Origin: an uncultured Collinsella sp. | GTDB lineage: Bacteria > Actinomycetota > Coriobacteriia > Coriobacteriales > Coriobacteriaceae | Reading direction: 5' to 3' | DNA: 28,137 bases | Assembly: GCA_900542555.1 (NCBI GenBank) | Contig: UQNU01000028.1 | Span: 1 to 28,137, forward strand | In this document: positions 1 through 7,066 of the stretch, in pieces | How positions within the stretch are numbered: the stretch's first letter is position 1 | Layout: each line of letters starts with the position of its first letter | Program-made: the position numbers and the translations under genes | The notes under the pieces: generated by a model | Seen by the model: the letters and a program-made list of their open reading frames with translations, nothing else | What the model was told of the DNA's origin: nothing | Database searches by the model: none

Positions 1-2
1 CT

Positions 3-35
3 TCGTCGGCAGCGTCAGATGTGTATAAGAGACAG
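3..35 (+). other. Illumina Nextera (Tn5) adapter sequence at contig end
   Basis: Bases 3-16 read TCGTCGGCAGCGTC, the Nextera read-1 overhang. Bases 17-35 read AGATGTGTATAAGAGACAG, the 19-bp Tn5 mosaic end used in tagmentation. The match is complete and ends exactly where unrelated sequence begins at 36. This is untrimmed library adapter and not genomic DNA. Genuine sequence starts at about 36. Confidence 0.97.
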
Positions 36-93
36 AGTCAAGGCCGTGCGCTAGACAATTGCGGTGTTGAAACGAGCAATTGCCCACGTTTGA

Positions 94-141
94 GCTTAAG
101 CAAAAGGGGCCCGGCAATGGTCGGGCCCCTTTTGCTTAAGC
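94..141 (-). terminator. Strong intrinsic terminator downstream of the LacI-family gene
   Basis: Perfect 20-bp inverted repeat (94-113 with 122-141) around an 8-nt loop. The GC core GGGGCCCG is flanked by A4/T4 tracts, so it can terminate on either strand. It lies 26 bp past the stop codon of the minus-strand LacI gene and may also serve a plus-strand gene cut off by the contig end. Confidence 0.85.
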
Positions 142-167
142 GGCGACACAGCATACTTACGGGCGTG

Positions 168-1280
168 CTATAGATACGCACCGAGGTTGATGGCCGTGGC
201 GTCGGTCTGGGTGCTTGCCTGGGTGCTGGCGCGCTCCAGTAGGAACGGACGTACCAGTTCTTGGCGGTTGATATCCTCGGCGGCGGTGACTGCGGTGACG
301 GTGCGCGCTGCAGAGCCGACGCGGATATGCTTGGTCTTTGCCGGGGCCTTGTTCTCGATTTGCTCCATCAGCAATTGGACACCCTTGCGGCCAATCTCGT
401 AGCCCGGGGGCGCTACCGTGGTCAGTGGGACCGACCCGCTCCAAGCGAGTGGGTTGCCATCGCAGCCTGCTACGCGTACTTGCCTGGGGACAGAGATGCC
501 CTTGTCGACCAGTGCCGAAACGACACCCGAGGCCAGCACGTCGGTTAGACCGACGACAAAATCGGGGCGTTCGTCGGCGGGACGCTCGGCGATTTGGTTG
601 CCGATACCATAGCCGTCGGCCGCCGTGTTCCACTCGCCGGCGTCAATGACTTCGATCTTGATGTCGGGATGTAGGGCGAGCGCCTTATGAATGCCAAGGA
701 CGCGCAGGGTGAGTTGCATAAATGCTGCTCGGCCGACGACGACAATATGGTGCGCGCCGCGGGCGATGGCGAGTTCGGCAATGATGCGACCCTGGGCCTC
801 GTTGTCGGCCGCTACGTAGTAGCCGGGCTCGGAGCAATGGATGTCCAGATGGACGATCGGCACGGGCATCTTGGTCATGGCGGGGTGCCAGTCGGGGGAT
901 GCCATGGGCTGAACCATGACGCCGGACATCTGGGTGCCCATAAAGTAGCGCAGGTAATGGTCCTCGCGAATATCGTCGTTATCGGCGTTGGCGATGAGCA
1001 GGTCGTAGCCGTGCTTGCGGGCCTCGTTGTGGGCGCCGCTGGCGATTTGGAGTGAAAAGCCGTGGTCGAGACGGGGGAGCACCAGGCCAAAGGACTTGGT
1101 GGCGCCGCCCGCGAGCTGACGAGCGCTTTGGTTGGGCAGGTAGCCCAGTCGATTGATGGTTTCGTTAATGAGCTTGAGGGTCTCGGGACGCAACTTTTCG
1201 GGATGGTTGAGCGCGTTGGAAACCGTGCCCAACGAAACCCCGGCTTCGCGCGCGACGTCGCTGATTTTAACCTTTGCCAT
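168..1280 (-). CDS. LacI-family transcriptional regulator
   Basis: A 370-residue DNA-binding repressor or activator of the LacI/GalR family. The N terminus has the diagnostic helix-turn-helix and hinge: VKISDVAREAGVSLGTVSNAL (about residues 4-24), then RPETLKLINETINRLGYLPN (31-50) leading to a hinge helix near SARQLAGG. The rest is a periplasmic-binding-protein-like effector domain, with the typical strand after the hinge (SFGLVLPRL, 63-71). The start at 1280 was chosen because the family motif begins there and an AAAGGGGC ribosome-binding site precedes it. The frame stays open upstream to 1481, but that part runs through a palindromic repeat and looks non-coding. No sugar-metabolism operon is adjacent inside the window, so the effector and target genes are unknown. 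The neighbouring glmS is divergent, so control of glmS is possible but unproven. Confidence 0.92.
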   Translation of the reverse strand: MAKVKISDVAREAGVSLGTVSNALNHPEKLRPETLKLINETINRLGYLPNQSARQLAGGATKSFGLVLPRLDHGFSLQIASGAHNEARKHGYDLLIANADNDDIREDHYLRYFMGTQMSGVMVQPMASPDWHPAMTKMPVPIVHLDIHCSEPGYYVAADNEAQGRIIAELAIARGAHHIVVVGRAAFMQLTLRVLGIHKALALHPDIKIEVIDAGEWNTAADGYGIGNQIAERPADERPDFVVGLTDVLASGVVSALVDKGISVPRQVRVAGCDGNPLAWSGSVPLTTVAPPGYEIGRKGVQLLMEQIENKAPAKTKHIRVGSAARTVTAVTAAEDINRQELVRPFLLERASTQASTQTDATAINLGAYL

Positions 1281-1305
1281 AGCGGCCCCTTTGATGCGTT
1301 TCAAG

Positions 1306-1321
1306 TACAAGCCAGATTGTA
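1306..1321 (-). promoter_or_regulatory. Candidate -10 and small palindrome upstream of the LacI-family gene
   Basis: On the minus strand 1321-1316 reads TACAAT, a near-consensus -10. It forms one arm of TACAA-N6-TTGTA (1306-1310, 1317-1321), which could be an autoregulatory half-site pair. No convincing -35 is visible at normal spacing, so this is a weak call. Confidence 0.35.
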
Positions 1322-1328
1322 GCATCCT

Positions 1329-1367
1329 AAACCTACCAAAAAGGGACAGGTTTATTTTGGCAGGTTT
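1329..1367. repeat. Palindromic repeat, CCTGTCCC-loop family (copy 1)
   Basis: Arms 1329-1341 and 1355-1367 (AAACCTACCAAAA with TTTTGGCAGGTTT) pair with one mismatch. The 13-nt loop holds GGGACAGG, whose complement is CCTGTCCC. The segment TTTTGGCAGGTT recurs at the end of copy 3 near 3545-3556. No T-tract follows, so it looks like a dispersed repeat and not a terminator. Confidence 0.6.
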
Positions 1368-1397
1368 ATCTGGGGAAACGCCGTTGCCAGCGCGACT

Positions 1398-1431
1398 GCC
1401 ACGAAGGGGACAGGTACCTTTGTGGTGGTTT
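1398..1431. repeat. Palindromic repeat, CCTGTCCC-loop family (copy 2)
   Basis: The right arm ACCTTTGTGGTGGTTT (1416-1431) is the reverse complement of the left arm of copy 3 at 3509-3523 except at the loop-proximal base. The left arm is shorter and carries one substitution (CCACGAAGG instead of CCACAAAGG). The loop again contains GGGGACAGG. Copies 2 and 3 lie on either side of glmS. Confidence 0.65.
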
Positions 1432-1457
1432 GGACCGGCTGGACGTGTGTGCATCGG

Positions 1458-1490
1458 GTGGTATCTAAGTTGAGATACCACTTCTGGTAT
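1458..1490 (+). promoter_or_regulatory. Operator-like overlapping palindromes upstream of glmS
   Basis: A perfect 9-bp inverted repeat GTGGTATCT-N6-AGATACCAC spans 1458-1481. Its right half-site pairs again with a third half-site: ATACCA-CTTC-TGGTAT, 1475-1490. Three TGGTAT half-sites in alternating orientation end 22 bp before the glmS -10 box. This is the layout expected for a dimeric repressor or activator. The half-site recalls TGGTAT-containing sites of HutC-type GntR regulators of amino-sugar genes, but the binding protein is not identified here. Confidence 0.5.
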
Positions 1491-1511
1491 ATCAGCTTGT
1501 GCTTGCGTGAG

Positions 1512-1517
1512 TACAAT
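1512..1517 (+). promoter_or_regulatory. glmS: Candidate -10 of the glmS promoter
   Basis: TACAAT in the context GAGTACAATACTCG, 75 bp before the glmS start codon. The ilvE leader has a closely similar GAGTACAATCTCG at 15030-15042. The -35 is not recognisable, which suggests activator dependence or an extended -10. Confidence 0.5.
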
Positions 1518-1591
1518 ACTCGAACGTTATACGTCTCAGCGCCCCTTGTGCGTGGACGTCTTGCAGTCACGCGAACGAAGGGATTTATCCT

Positions 1592-3439
1592 ATGTGCGGA
1601 ATTGTCGGCTACACCGGCTCTGATATTGCAAAGAACATCCTGGTTACGGGCCTCAAGCGTATGGAGTATCGCGGCTATGACTCCTCGGGCGTCGCGCTCG
1701 AGGTGGGCGAGGGCGCCGCGGCGCACCTCGACGTCATCCGCCGCGTGGGCAAGGTCGCGGGCCTGGAGAGCGAGCTTTCCAACATCGACAGCGACGCTAC
1801 CTGCGGTATCGGCCATACCCGTTGGGCCACTCACGGCAAGCCCTCCGTCGTTAACGCTCACCCCCACACCAGCTGCGACGGTCGTATCGCCATCGTCCAC
1901 AACGGCATCATCGAGAACTTCGCCGAGCTGCGCGAAGAGCTGGAGGGCCGCGGCCATCACTTTAAGAGCGAGACCGATACCGAGGTCTTCGCGCATCTGA
2001 TCGAAGAGGCTTATGCCGAGACGCACGACCTGATGGCCTCCGTGCGCGAGGCTTGCACCCACGTGGTCGGTGCCTATGGTCTGGCCGCCGTGTGCGCTGA
2101 CGAGCCCGGCGTGATCGCCGTGGCCCGCAAGGATTCCCCGATCGTGGTCGGCGCGGGCGAGACCGGCGCCTATGTCGCCTCCGACGTCATCGCGCTCATC
2201 GACGCAACCCGCGACGTCGTGGTGCTCGAGGACGGTCAGTTTGCCAAGCTCACGCCCGCAGGCGTCGAGTATACCGACGAGGCCGGCAACGTGATTGAGC
2301 CCAAGGTCACCCACATCGACTGGGACCTGGACATGGCAGAAAAGGGCGGTTATCCCGACTTTATGCTCAAGGAAATCCACGAGCAGCCGCGCGTCGTGCG
2401 CGACACGCTGGTCGGTCGTATGACGCCGGCCGGCGAGCTCGACATCGACGAGCTGGGCCTTTCGCTCGAGGAGCTCAACGACATCGATCGCGTCTACGTG
2501 ATCGCTTGCGGAACCAGCTATCACGCTGGCCTCATTGCCAAGAATCTCATTGAGGGCTGGGCTCGCATCCCCACCGAGGTGGAGGCGGCCAGCGAGTTCC
2601 GTTATCGCAATCCCATCATTACGCCGACGACGCTTGTCGTTGCCGTGTCCCAGTCGGGCGAGACGGCCGATACCCTTGCCGCCATTCGCGACGCGCGCAT
2701 CAAGGGTGCCAAGGTCTTCGGCATCACCAACGTGGTGGGCAGCCCCGTGGCGCGTGAGAGCGACGGCGTCATCTACACCAAGGCCAACAAGGAGATCGCG
2801 GTCGCCTCGACCAAGAGCTTCATCGGCCAGGTCGTGAGCCTCACGCTTTTGGCTCTGCTGCTGGCGCAGGTCAAGTACCGTCTGACCACCAAGCAGGCGC
2901 GCATGCTGTTCCGCGAGCTTTCCGATACGGCCGAGCAGATCCAGTGGATTTTGGATACCCAGACCGAGGCCGTTCATGAGGCCGCCCTGCTGTGCAAGGA
3001 CGCGCAGTCGGCGCTGTTCGTGGGTCGCGGCATGGGTGCCGCTATTTCCTACGAGGGTGCGCTCAAGCTCAAGGAGGTCAGCTACCTGCACGCCGAGGCC
3101 TATGCCGCTGGTGAGATGAAGCACGGCCCCATCGCCCTGATCGACCCGGGCTTCCCTGTCATCGCTGTGGCCACCAAGAGTGCCACCTACGACAAGACCG
3201 TGTCGAACCTCATGGAGTGCAAGGCGCGCGGCGCCAAGGTCATCGTCGTTGCCACCGAGGGCGACGAGGAGATCAACAAGATTGCCGACTGCATCATTCG
3301 CGTGCCGGCCGTCCGCGACGTGTTCAGCCCCATCACGGCGAGCGTCCCGCTGCAGCTGCTCGCCCGCGAGGTCGCCATCCTGCGCGGCTGCGACGTCGAC
3401 CAGCCCCGCAACCTGGCCAAGAGCGTCACCGTCGAGTAG
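1592..3439 (+). CDS. glmS: Glutamine--fructose-6-phosphate aminotransferase (isomerizing)
   Basis: This cytoplasmic enzyme makes glucosamine-6-phosphate from fructose-6-phosphate and glutamine, the first committed step to UDP-GlcNAc and peptidoglycan. Its 615 residues match the family length. The N-terminal Ntn glutaminase domain starts MCGIVGYTG, with Cys2 as nucleophile after Met removal, and carries HTRWATHG (75-82) and HNGIIEN (103-109). Two SIS sugar-isomerase domains follow: ACGTSYHAG (305-313) and SQSGETADT (353-361) in the first, and GRGMGAAISYEGALKLKE-type sequence in the second. The C-terminal tail NLAKSVTVE is the conserved lid. A GAAGGGA ribosome-binding site precedes the ATG. The gene is monocistronic with its own terminator. 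No glmS ribozyme was recognised in the 150-bp leader. Control is more likely through the palindromes at 1458-1490. Confidence 0.98.
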   Translation: MCGIVGYTGSDIAKNILVTGLKRMEYRGYDSSGVALEVGEGAAAHLDVIRRVGKVAGLESELSNIDSDATCGIGHTRWATHGKPSVVNAHPHTSCDGRIAIVHNGIIENFAELREELEGRGHHFKSETDTEVFAHLIEEAYAETHDLMASVREACTHVVGAYGLAAVCADEPGVIAVARKDSPIVVGAGETGAYVASDVIALIDATRDVVVLEDGQFAKLTPAGVEYTDEAGNVIEPKVTHIDWDLDMAEKGGYPDFMLKEIHEQPRVVRDTLVGRMTPAGELDIDELGLSLEELNDIDRVYVIACGTSYHAGLIAKNLIEGWARIPTEVEAASEFRYRNPIITPTTLVVAVSQSGETADTLAAIRDARIKGAKVFGITNVVGSPVARESDGVIYTKANKEIAVASTKSFIGQVVSLTLLALLLAQVKYRLTTKQARMLFRELSDTAEQIQWILDTQTEAVHEAALLCKDAQSALFVGRGMGAAISYEGALKLKEVSYLHAEAYAAGEMKHGPIALIDPGFPVIAVATKSATYDKTVSNLMECKARGAKVIVVATEGDEEINKIADCIIRVPAVRDVFSPITASVPLQLLAREVAILRGCDVDQPRNLAKSVTVE

Positions 3440-3462
3440 TTGGTTCCGTCGTTCTAACAGCC

Positions 3463-3500
3463 AAGGCCCGGCTCCGCATTAGACGGAGCCGGGCCTTTTT
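3463..3500 (+). terminator. Intrinsic terminator of glmS
   Basis: Perfect 14-bp stem (AAGGCCCGGCTCCG at 3463-3476 with 3484-3497), 7-nt loop and T5 tract, 23 bp past the glmS stop. Confidence 0.93.
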
Positions 3501-3508
3501 GTGCGGAG

Positions 3509-3554
3509 AAACCACCACAAAGGTGCCTGTCCCCTTTGTGGTGGTTTTGGCAGG
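3509..3554. repeat. Palindromic repeat, CCTGTCCC-loop family (copy 3)
   Basis: Perfect 15-bp arms 3509-3523 and 3533-3547 (AAACCACCACAAAGG and its complement) enclose TGCCTGTCC. TTTTGGCAGG follows at 3545-3554, as in copy 1. The repeat runs up to the stop codon of the minus-strand GntR gene at 3555-3557, so it may also act as that gene's 3' hairpin. Confidence 0.75.
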
Positions 3555-4286
3555 TTAGCGGAGCTTGCTGGTCTCGAAGTACTCGGGGAACTGGTCCAGA
3601 ACCTCGGTCTGGTTGCGGAACATCATATGCAGGTGCTTGCTGACCAAAAAGCTCGCTTCGATGGGGTCGCGACCGGCGATAGCGCGGCGAATCTGCTTGT
3701 GCTCGTTCACGATGTCCTGATTGTCGAGAACCTGCGTGGCGGCGCGCAACCAGCGGAAGCGCTCCAGGTCGGCATTGGTCTCTTCGAGCCACGACCACAC
3801 GGTGCTGCGACATGCGATGCTAAAAATCATGTGATGCATGAGGTTATCGCTCAAAAAGAAGCCGATGCGATCCTCGTCGGCCATGGCCTTTTCCTGCAGC
3901 GCGATGGCGCGGTCGAGCTGCTCGATGCCAGCCGACGTGGCGCGTGCACAGCATTCCACGATTACCTGCTTTTCCAGATGTTCGCGGATGTAACAGGCAC
4001 TCTCGGCAAGGGTGAGGTTGATGGGTGAGACGTAGGTGCCGCTTTGGGGCACGGTGCGCACCAGGCCTTCCTGCGCCAGACGCACCAGTGCCTCGCGCAC
4101 AGGGGTCCTCCCCATATCCAGGTCGTCGCAAAGTTGCTTGACGCCCAGCTTTTCGCCCGGCTTGTAGTCCAGGTAGACGATTTTGCGTCGAATGGTGTGG
4201 TAGGACTGGTCCTGTAGGCTCGTTTCCTGCTCGCCGACGTGCATCGATTCTTCCATAGCGCCTCGCAACTGTTCTATCAAACTCAT
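3555..4286 (-). CDS. GntR-family (FadR/FCD subfamily) transcriptional regulator
   Basis: A 243-residue regulator. The N-terminal winged helix-turn-helix spans about residues 28-88 and shows the GntR signature: YHTIRRKIVYLDYKPGEKL, then DLDMGRTPVREALVRLAQEGLV and a wing QSGTYVSPI. The C-terminal part (about 95-225) is an all-helical FCD ligand-binding domain. It has spaced His and Asp residues of the kind that bind metal and small carboxylates, including HHMIF, NEHKQI and KHLHMMF. The gene is divergent from the YeiH-type transporter with 163 bp between starts, so regulation of that transporter and of itself is the simplest guess. The ligand is unknown. A TTAGCGG stop region directly abuts palindromic repeat copy 3. 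Confidence 0.93.
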   Translation of the reverse strand: MSLIEQLRGAMEESMHVGEQETSLQDQSYHTIRRKIVYLDYKPGEKLGVKQLCDDLDMGRTPVREALVRLAQEGLVRTVPQSGTYVSPINLTLAESACYIREHLEKQVIVECCARATSAGIEQLDRAIALQEKAMADEDRIGFFLSDNLMHHMIFSIACRSTVWSWLEETNADLERFRWLRAATQVLDNQDIVNEHKQIRRAIAGRDPIEASFLVSKHLHMMFRNQTEVLDQFPEYFETSKLR

Positions 4287-4449
4287 ATGTCAGTTGTTAA
4301 TTATGCCGCGAATCAGCTCTCCGCGGTGGGTAATTCGGCTGTTGCCTGAGAACTATTGCGGCATCTTAGTCTGTGTTTGCGCAAGGCTGCGCTCAATGTT
4401 GCCGTATCATAAGCCGTCGCAAACGTGAAATAGAAAGAAGGAGTCCCAT

Positions 4450-5484
4450 ATGCAACTGGCAAATATCGTACGCGAGCGCTGGAAAGGCGTCTTGTTCTGC
4501 CTGATCATCGCTATCCCCGCGACGTTGCTCGGCAAACAGATTGAGGTGGTCGGTGGGCCGGTATTTGCCATCCTCTTTGGCATGGTCCTGGCACTCGTCT
4601 TTCCCAAGAATCGTCGCGAACAGCTCGCCGCCGGCGTCACCTATACGTCCAAAAAAGTCTTGCAGTACGCGGTTATCCTGCTTGGCTTTGGCATGAACCT
4701 CTCCCAGATTCTGTCCAAGGGCGCCCAGTCGCTGCCGATTATCGTGGCGACAATTTCGACCTCGCTTGTCATCGCCTTTGTGCTCTGCCGCGTCATGAAC
4801 GTGCCGGGCAAGATCGCGACGCTTGTGGGTGTGGGTTCGTCGATTTGCGGCGGTTCTGCCATCGCCGCGACCGCACCCGTCATCGATGCCGACGATCGCG
4901 AGATTGCCCAGGCCATTTCGGTCATCTTCCTGTTTAACGTTATCGCGGCGCTCGTGTTTCCGACGCTCGGCGGCATGCTCGGGCTGACCAACGAGGGCTT
5001 TGGCCTGTTTGCCGGCACCGCCATCAACGACACCTCGTCCGTAACGGCTGCGGCGAGTGCCTGGGACAGTATGCATCCCGGCGCCAATGTGCTCGAGAGC
5101 GCCACAGTGGTCAAGCTCACCAGGACGCTGGCCATCATTCCCATCACGCTGGCGCTTGCTTGCTGGCAGATGCATCTGGCGCGCAAGGCCGGCGGCGACG
5201 CCAAAAGCACGTTCTCCCTCAAACGCGCGTTTCCTATGTTTGTGCTGTTCTTTGTGCTGGCGAGCGTGATCACCACGGTGTTTCAGCTTCCTGTGTCCAT
5301 CACGGCGCCCATCAAGGAGCTGTCAAAGTTCTTTATCGTGATGGCCATGGCGGCTATTGGTTTTAATACCGATATCGTCGAGCTGGTCAAAAAGGGCGGC
5401 AAGCCCATCGCATTGGGCTTTTGCTGCTGGATTGGCATTGCGTGCATGAGTTTGGGAATGCAACACGTGCTGGGAATCTGGTAG
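4450..5484 (+). CDS. YeiH/UPF0324-family putative sulfate exporter
   Basis: A 344-residue polytopic inner-membrane protein of the YeiH family, annotated as putative sulfate or sulfonate-related exporters. The substrate assignment is weak across the family. About 9-10 hydrophobic helices can be seen: residues 13-28, 35-52, 68-86, 94-112, 150-170 and several near the C terminus. Family hallmarks are the early GGPVFAILFGMVLAL, the mid-protein GVGSSICGGSAIAATAPVI (about 127-145) and GLFAGTAINDTSSV (about 186-199). The ATG at 4450 has an AAGAAGGAGT ribosome-binding site 5 bp upstream. The divergent FadR-type regulator is its likely controller. A 280-bp structured intergenic region follows. Confidence 0.9.
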   Translation: MQLANIVRERWKGVLFCLIIAIPATLLGKQIEVVGGPVFAILFGMVLALVFPKNRREQLAAGVTYTSKKVLQYAVILLGFGMNLSQILSKGAQSLPIIVATISTSLVIAFVLCRVMNVPGKIATLVGVGSSICGGSAIAATAPVIDADDREIAQAISVIFLFNVIAALVFPTLGGMLGLTNEGFGLFAGTAINDTSSVTAAASAWDSMHPGANVLESATVVKLTRTLAIIPITLALACWQMHLARKAGGDAKSTFSLKRAFPMFVLFFVLASVITTVFQLPVSITAPIKELSKFFIVMAMAAIGFNTDIVELVKKGGKPIALGFCCWIGIACMSLGMQHVLGIW

Positions 5485-5500
5485 AGAAGTAGCTTATTTG

Positions 5501-5528
5501 CGTGCTGGGTGCTGCGTGCTGCGTGCTG
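5501..5528 (+). repeat. Four tandem copies of the heptamer CGTGCTG
   Basis: 5501-5507, 5508-5514 (GGTGCTG, one change), 5515-5521 and 5522-5528 repeat head to tail, 17 bp after the transporter stop. This is probably a simple-sequence slippage tract. No function is evident. Confidence 0.6.
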
Positions 5529-5550
5529 GCGAGCGCATTCTCACGGTGGA

Positions 5551-5639
5551 GCGATAGGAGCTCTTGCGGGTATGGCTTGTCCGCAGGTTTATAAGTCCCG
5601 AAGAGCTCTTATCGCCCCGCCAGGATGGCGATGCGGGGC
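5551..5639 (+). other. Large structured intergenic hairpin pair, possible leader or 3' element
   Basis: Left arm 5551-5565 (GCGATAGGAGCTCTT) pairs with 5601-5615 with one G-U. The stem continues after a 1-nt bulge through CGGG (5567-5570) with CCCG (5597-5600), giving about 19 bp and a 26-nt loop. A second stem, GCCCCGC (5614-5620) with GCGGGGC (5633-5639), begins within the last two bases of the first. There is no T-tract, so it is not a standard terminator. It lies 126 bp before the next gene and could be a leader RNA or a protein-binding palindrome. Confidence 0.45.
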
Positions 5640-5764
5640 AACACCTATACTCGCAGGACGGCGCTTTCTGCCCTATAGTGTTTGGTGAGCAATATCGTTC
5701 AATTTTGAAACACTCGGTCGTGCGACCGTCGGCGGTTGCACGTCGCCGCGGACAGGGGCAAATC

Positions 5765-6982
5765 ATGGATAGCGATGCCAAACTGAACATCTTGACCGAT
5801 GCCCTAGCTGCTGCCGGGGCCTCGGCATTGGCAATCGATGCGCGTGGGGACGTCGCGATCTCGACCATGAATGACGCGGCGCTTGAGCGGGATGTGGCGA
5901 CTTTTGTTGCCGAACGCCTCGACCGTATAGGAGACGGCGCGCGTCTTGTTATGGGGCGTGCGGGTACGCGCCTGAGCCTGACCGTTCGCCCCACCGACAA
6001 AGAGGGCGGGGGCCTTTGGGCCGTCGTGGTCCGCGAGGTGCGCGGTGCCGCGGCGCATGCAGGCGTCGAGTGGCTCAACGCCGACGAAGTTGAGGCCCGC
6101 TACGAATCGAGCGCGTACGGCATCGTTGAGGGTGCCGCTGCGGTGGCTGCACCAGTTGCCGAGAGCTACGCGCGCGGTGTGCCCCTTATGCTCGAGGGTG
6201 AGCTGGGAGCGGGCCAGGTCGAGATCGCCAAGTGCCTCTATCTGGACGGTCCTTTTGCCGATCAGCCCTTTGTTTCCGTTGCGCTCGATGAACTCACCGA
6301 TCGCGGTTGGCGCCATATGCTCAAAAGCTCCGAATCGCCGCTGTTCCAAACGGGGCTGACCCTTTGCATTGAGGGCTGGAACGCGGTTGGCCCCCAGCGC
6401 CTCCGCGAGCTCGTTTCCACGATGGCCGACACCGCGTTGGCGACGCGCTGCCATGTGGTGCTGACGGCGAATGACATGCCGGGCGGCAGCGAAAGTGATC
6501 AAGCCGCCTTTGTGACCGAGCGCTTCGCCTGTGCGGTGAGCGTGGCGCCGGCAATCGCCGAGCAGGGAGCCGCGTCGACGAAGGTTGCGCGCTATTTGGA
6601 ATATCTCGCTGATGCATTTGGGACGGCAGCGCCCACGCTGTCTGCCGCGGCGACGAAGACGCTCGATGCTTACCGCTGGCCGCGCAATTATCTGCAGCTC
6701 CGCGAGGTCTCGGAACGACTGTATATATTGGTGGGGGCGGGCACGGTGGACCGCGCTGTAGCGGAGGAAGTGCTCGCCCAAGAGGATGTGATTAAGACCG
6801 CAACCTTTGGCGCCCCGACGCTCGAAAGTGACCTGTATATCCTGCGACCGCTGGCCGATACCGAGCGAGATATCGCGCATCTGGTTGTAGACCATCTCCA
6901 CGGCAACCGAACCCGTGCGGCGGAGGTGCTGGGCATAAGCCGTACAACGCTGTGGCGCTTGCTGAAGGACGATGACCGTTGA
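5765..6982 (+). CDS. Fis-type HTH regulator with degenerate sigma-54 AAA+ domain
   Basis: This 405-residue protein has the plan of a bacterial enhancer-binding protein (PrpR/TyrR-like) but its AAA+ core is worn down. An N-terminal region of about 110 residues is followed by a recognisable AAA+ remnant. The Walker A remnant GELGAGQVEIAK (145-156) has Gln151 where the essential Lys belongs. Walker B reads LCIEGW (200-205) instead of LFLDE. The GAFTGA sigma-54 contact loop is missing, with only a short stretch between. The TERFACAVSV segment (about 251-260) and YRWPRNYLQLREV (303-315) still align with FREDLYYRL and YPWPGNVRELRN. The C terminus NRTRAAEVLGISRTTLWRLL (381-400) is an intact Fis-type helix-turn-helix. 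ATP hydrolysis and sigma-54 activation are therefore unlikely, and it probably binds DNA as a conventional regulator. The ATG at 5765 has an AGGGGC ribosome-binding site. Target unknown. Confidence 0.85.
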   Translation: MDSDAKLNILTDALAAAGASALAIDARGDVAISTMNDAALERDVATFVAERLDRIGDGARLVMGRAGTRLSLTVRPTDKEGGGLWAVVVREVRGAAAHAGVEWLNADEVEARYESSAYGIVEGAAAVAAPVAESYARGVPLMLEGELGAGQVEIAKCLYLDGPFADQPFVSVALDELTDRGWRHMLKSSESPLFQTGLTLCIEGWNAVGPQRLRELVSTMADTALATRCHVVLTANDMPGGSESDQAAFVTERFACAVSVAPAIAEQGAASTKVARYLEYLADAFGTAAPTLSAAATKTLDAYRWPRNYLQLREVSERLYILVGAGTVDRAVAEEVLAQEDVIKTATFGAPTLESDLYILRPLADTERDIAHLVVDHLHGNRTRAAEVLGISRTTLWRLLKDDDR

Positions 6983-7066
6983 GCGAGGCGCCCGTGACCG
7001 CACGCGACGCGTGTGCTACAGTCCAAAGCGTTATTGTTTCGATTTGGTTACGGCGTGCGAGGGCAT

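Noticed and set aside
36..53. 3' end of a plus-strand gene (codons ending VKAVR-stop)
   Set aside because: Six codons next to adapter sequence are not enough to call a gene, although the terminator at 94-141 would fit one.
1281..1481. N-terminal extension of the LacI-family frame
   Set aside because: It translates through palindromic repeats and the glmS operator region. The family motif and ribosome-binding site place the start at 1280.
1518..1591. glmS ribozyme or riboswitch
   Set aside because: The leader is only about 70 nt after the -10 and shows none of the ribozyme's core helices.
1352..3124. 590-codon open frame on the minus strand across glmS
   Set aside because: It lies antisense to a full-length glmS with strong family motifs. 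The translation is His/Gly/Asp/Val-rich, as expected of a GC-rich shadow frame, and has no ribosome-binding site.
5501..5528. Possible CRISPR or regulatory iteron array
   Set aside because: Only four heptamers with no spacers; too short for CRISPR and not near a replication gene.
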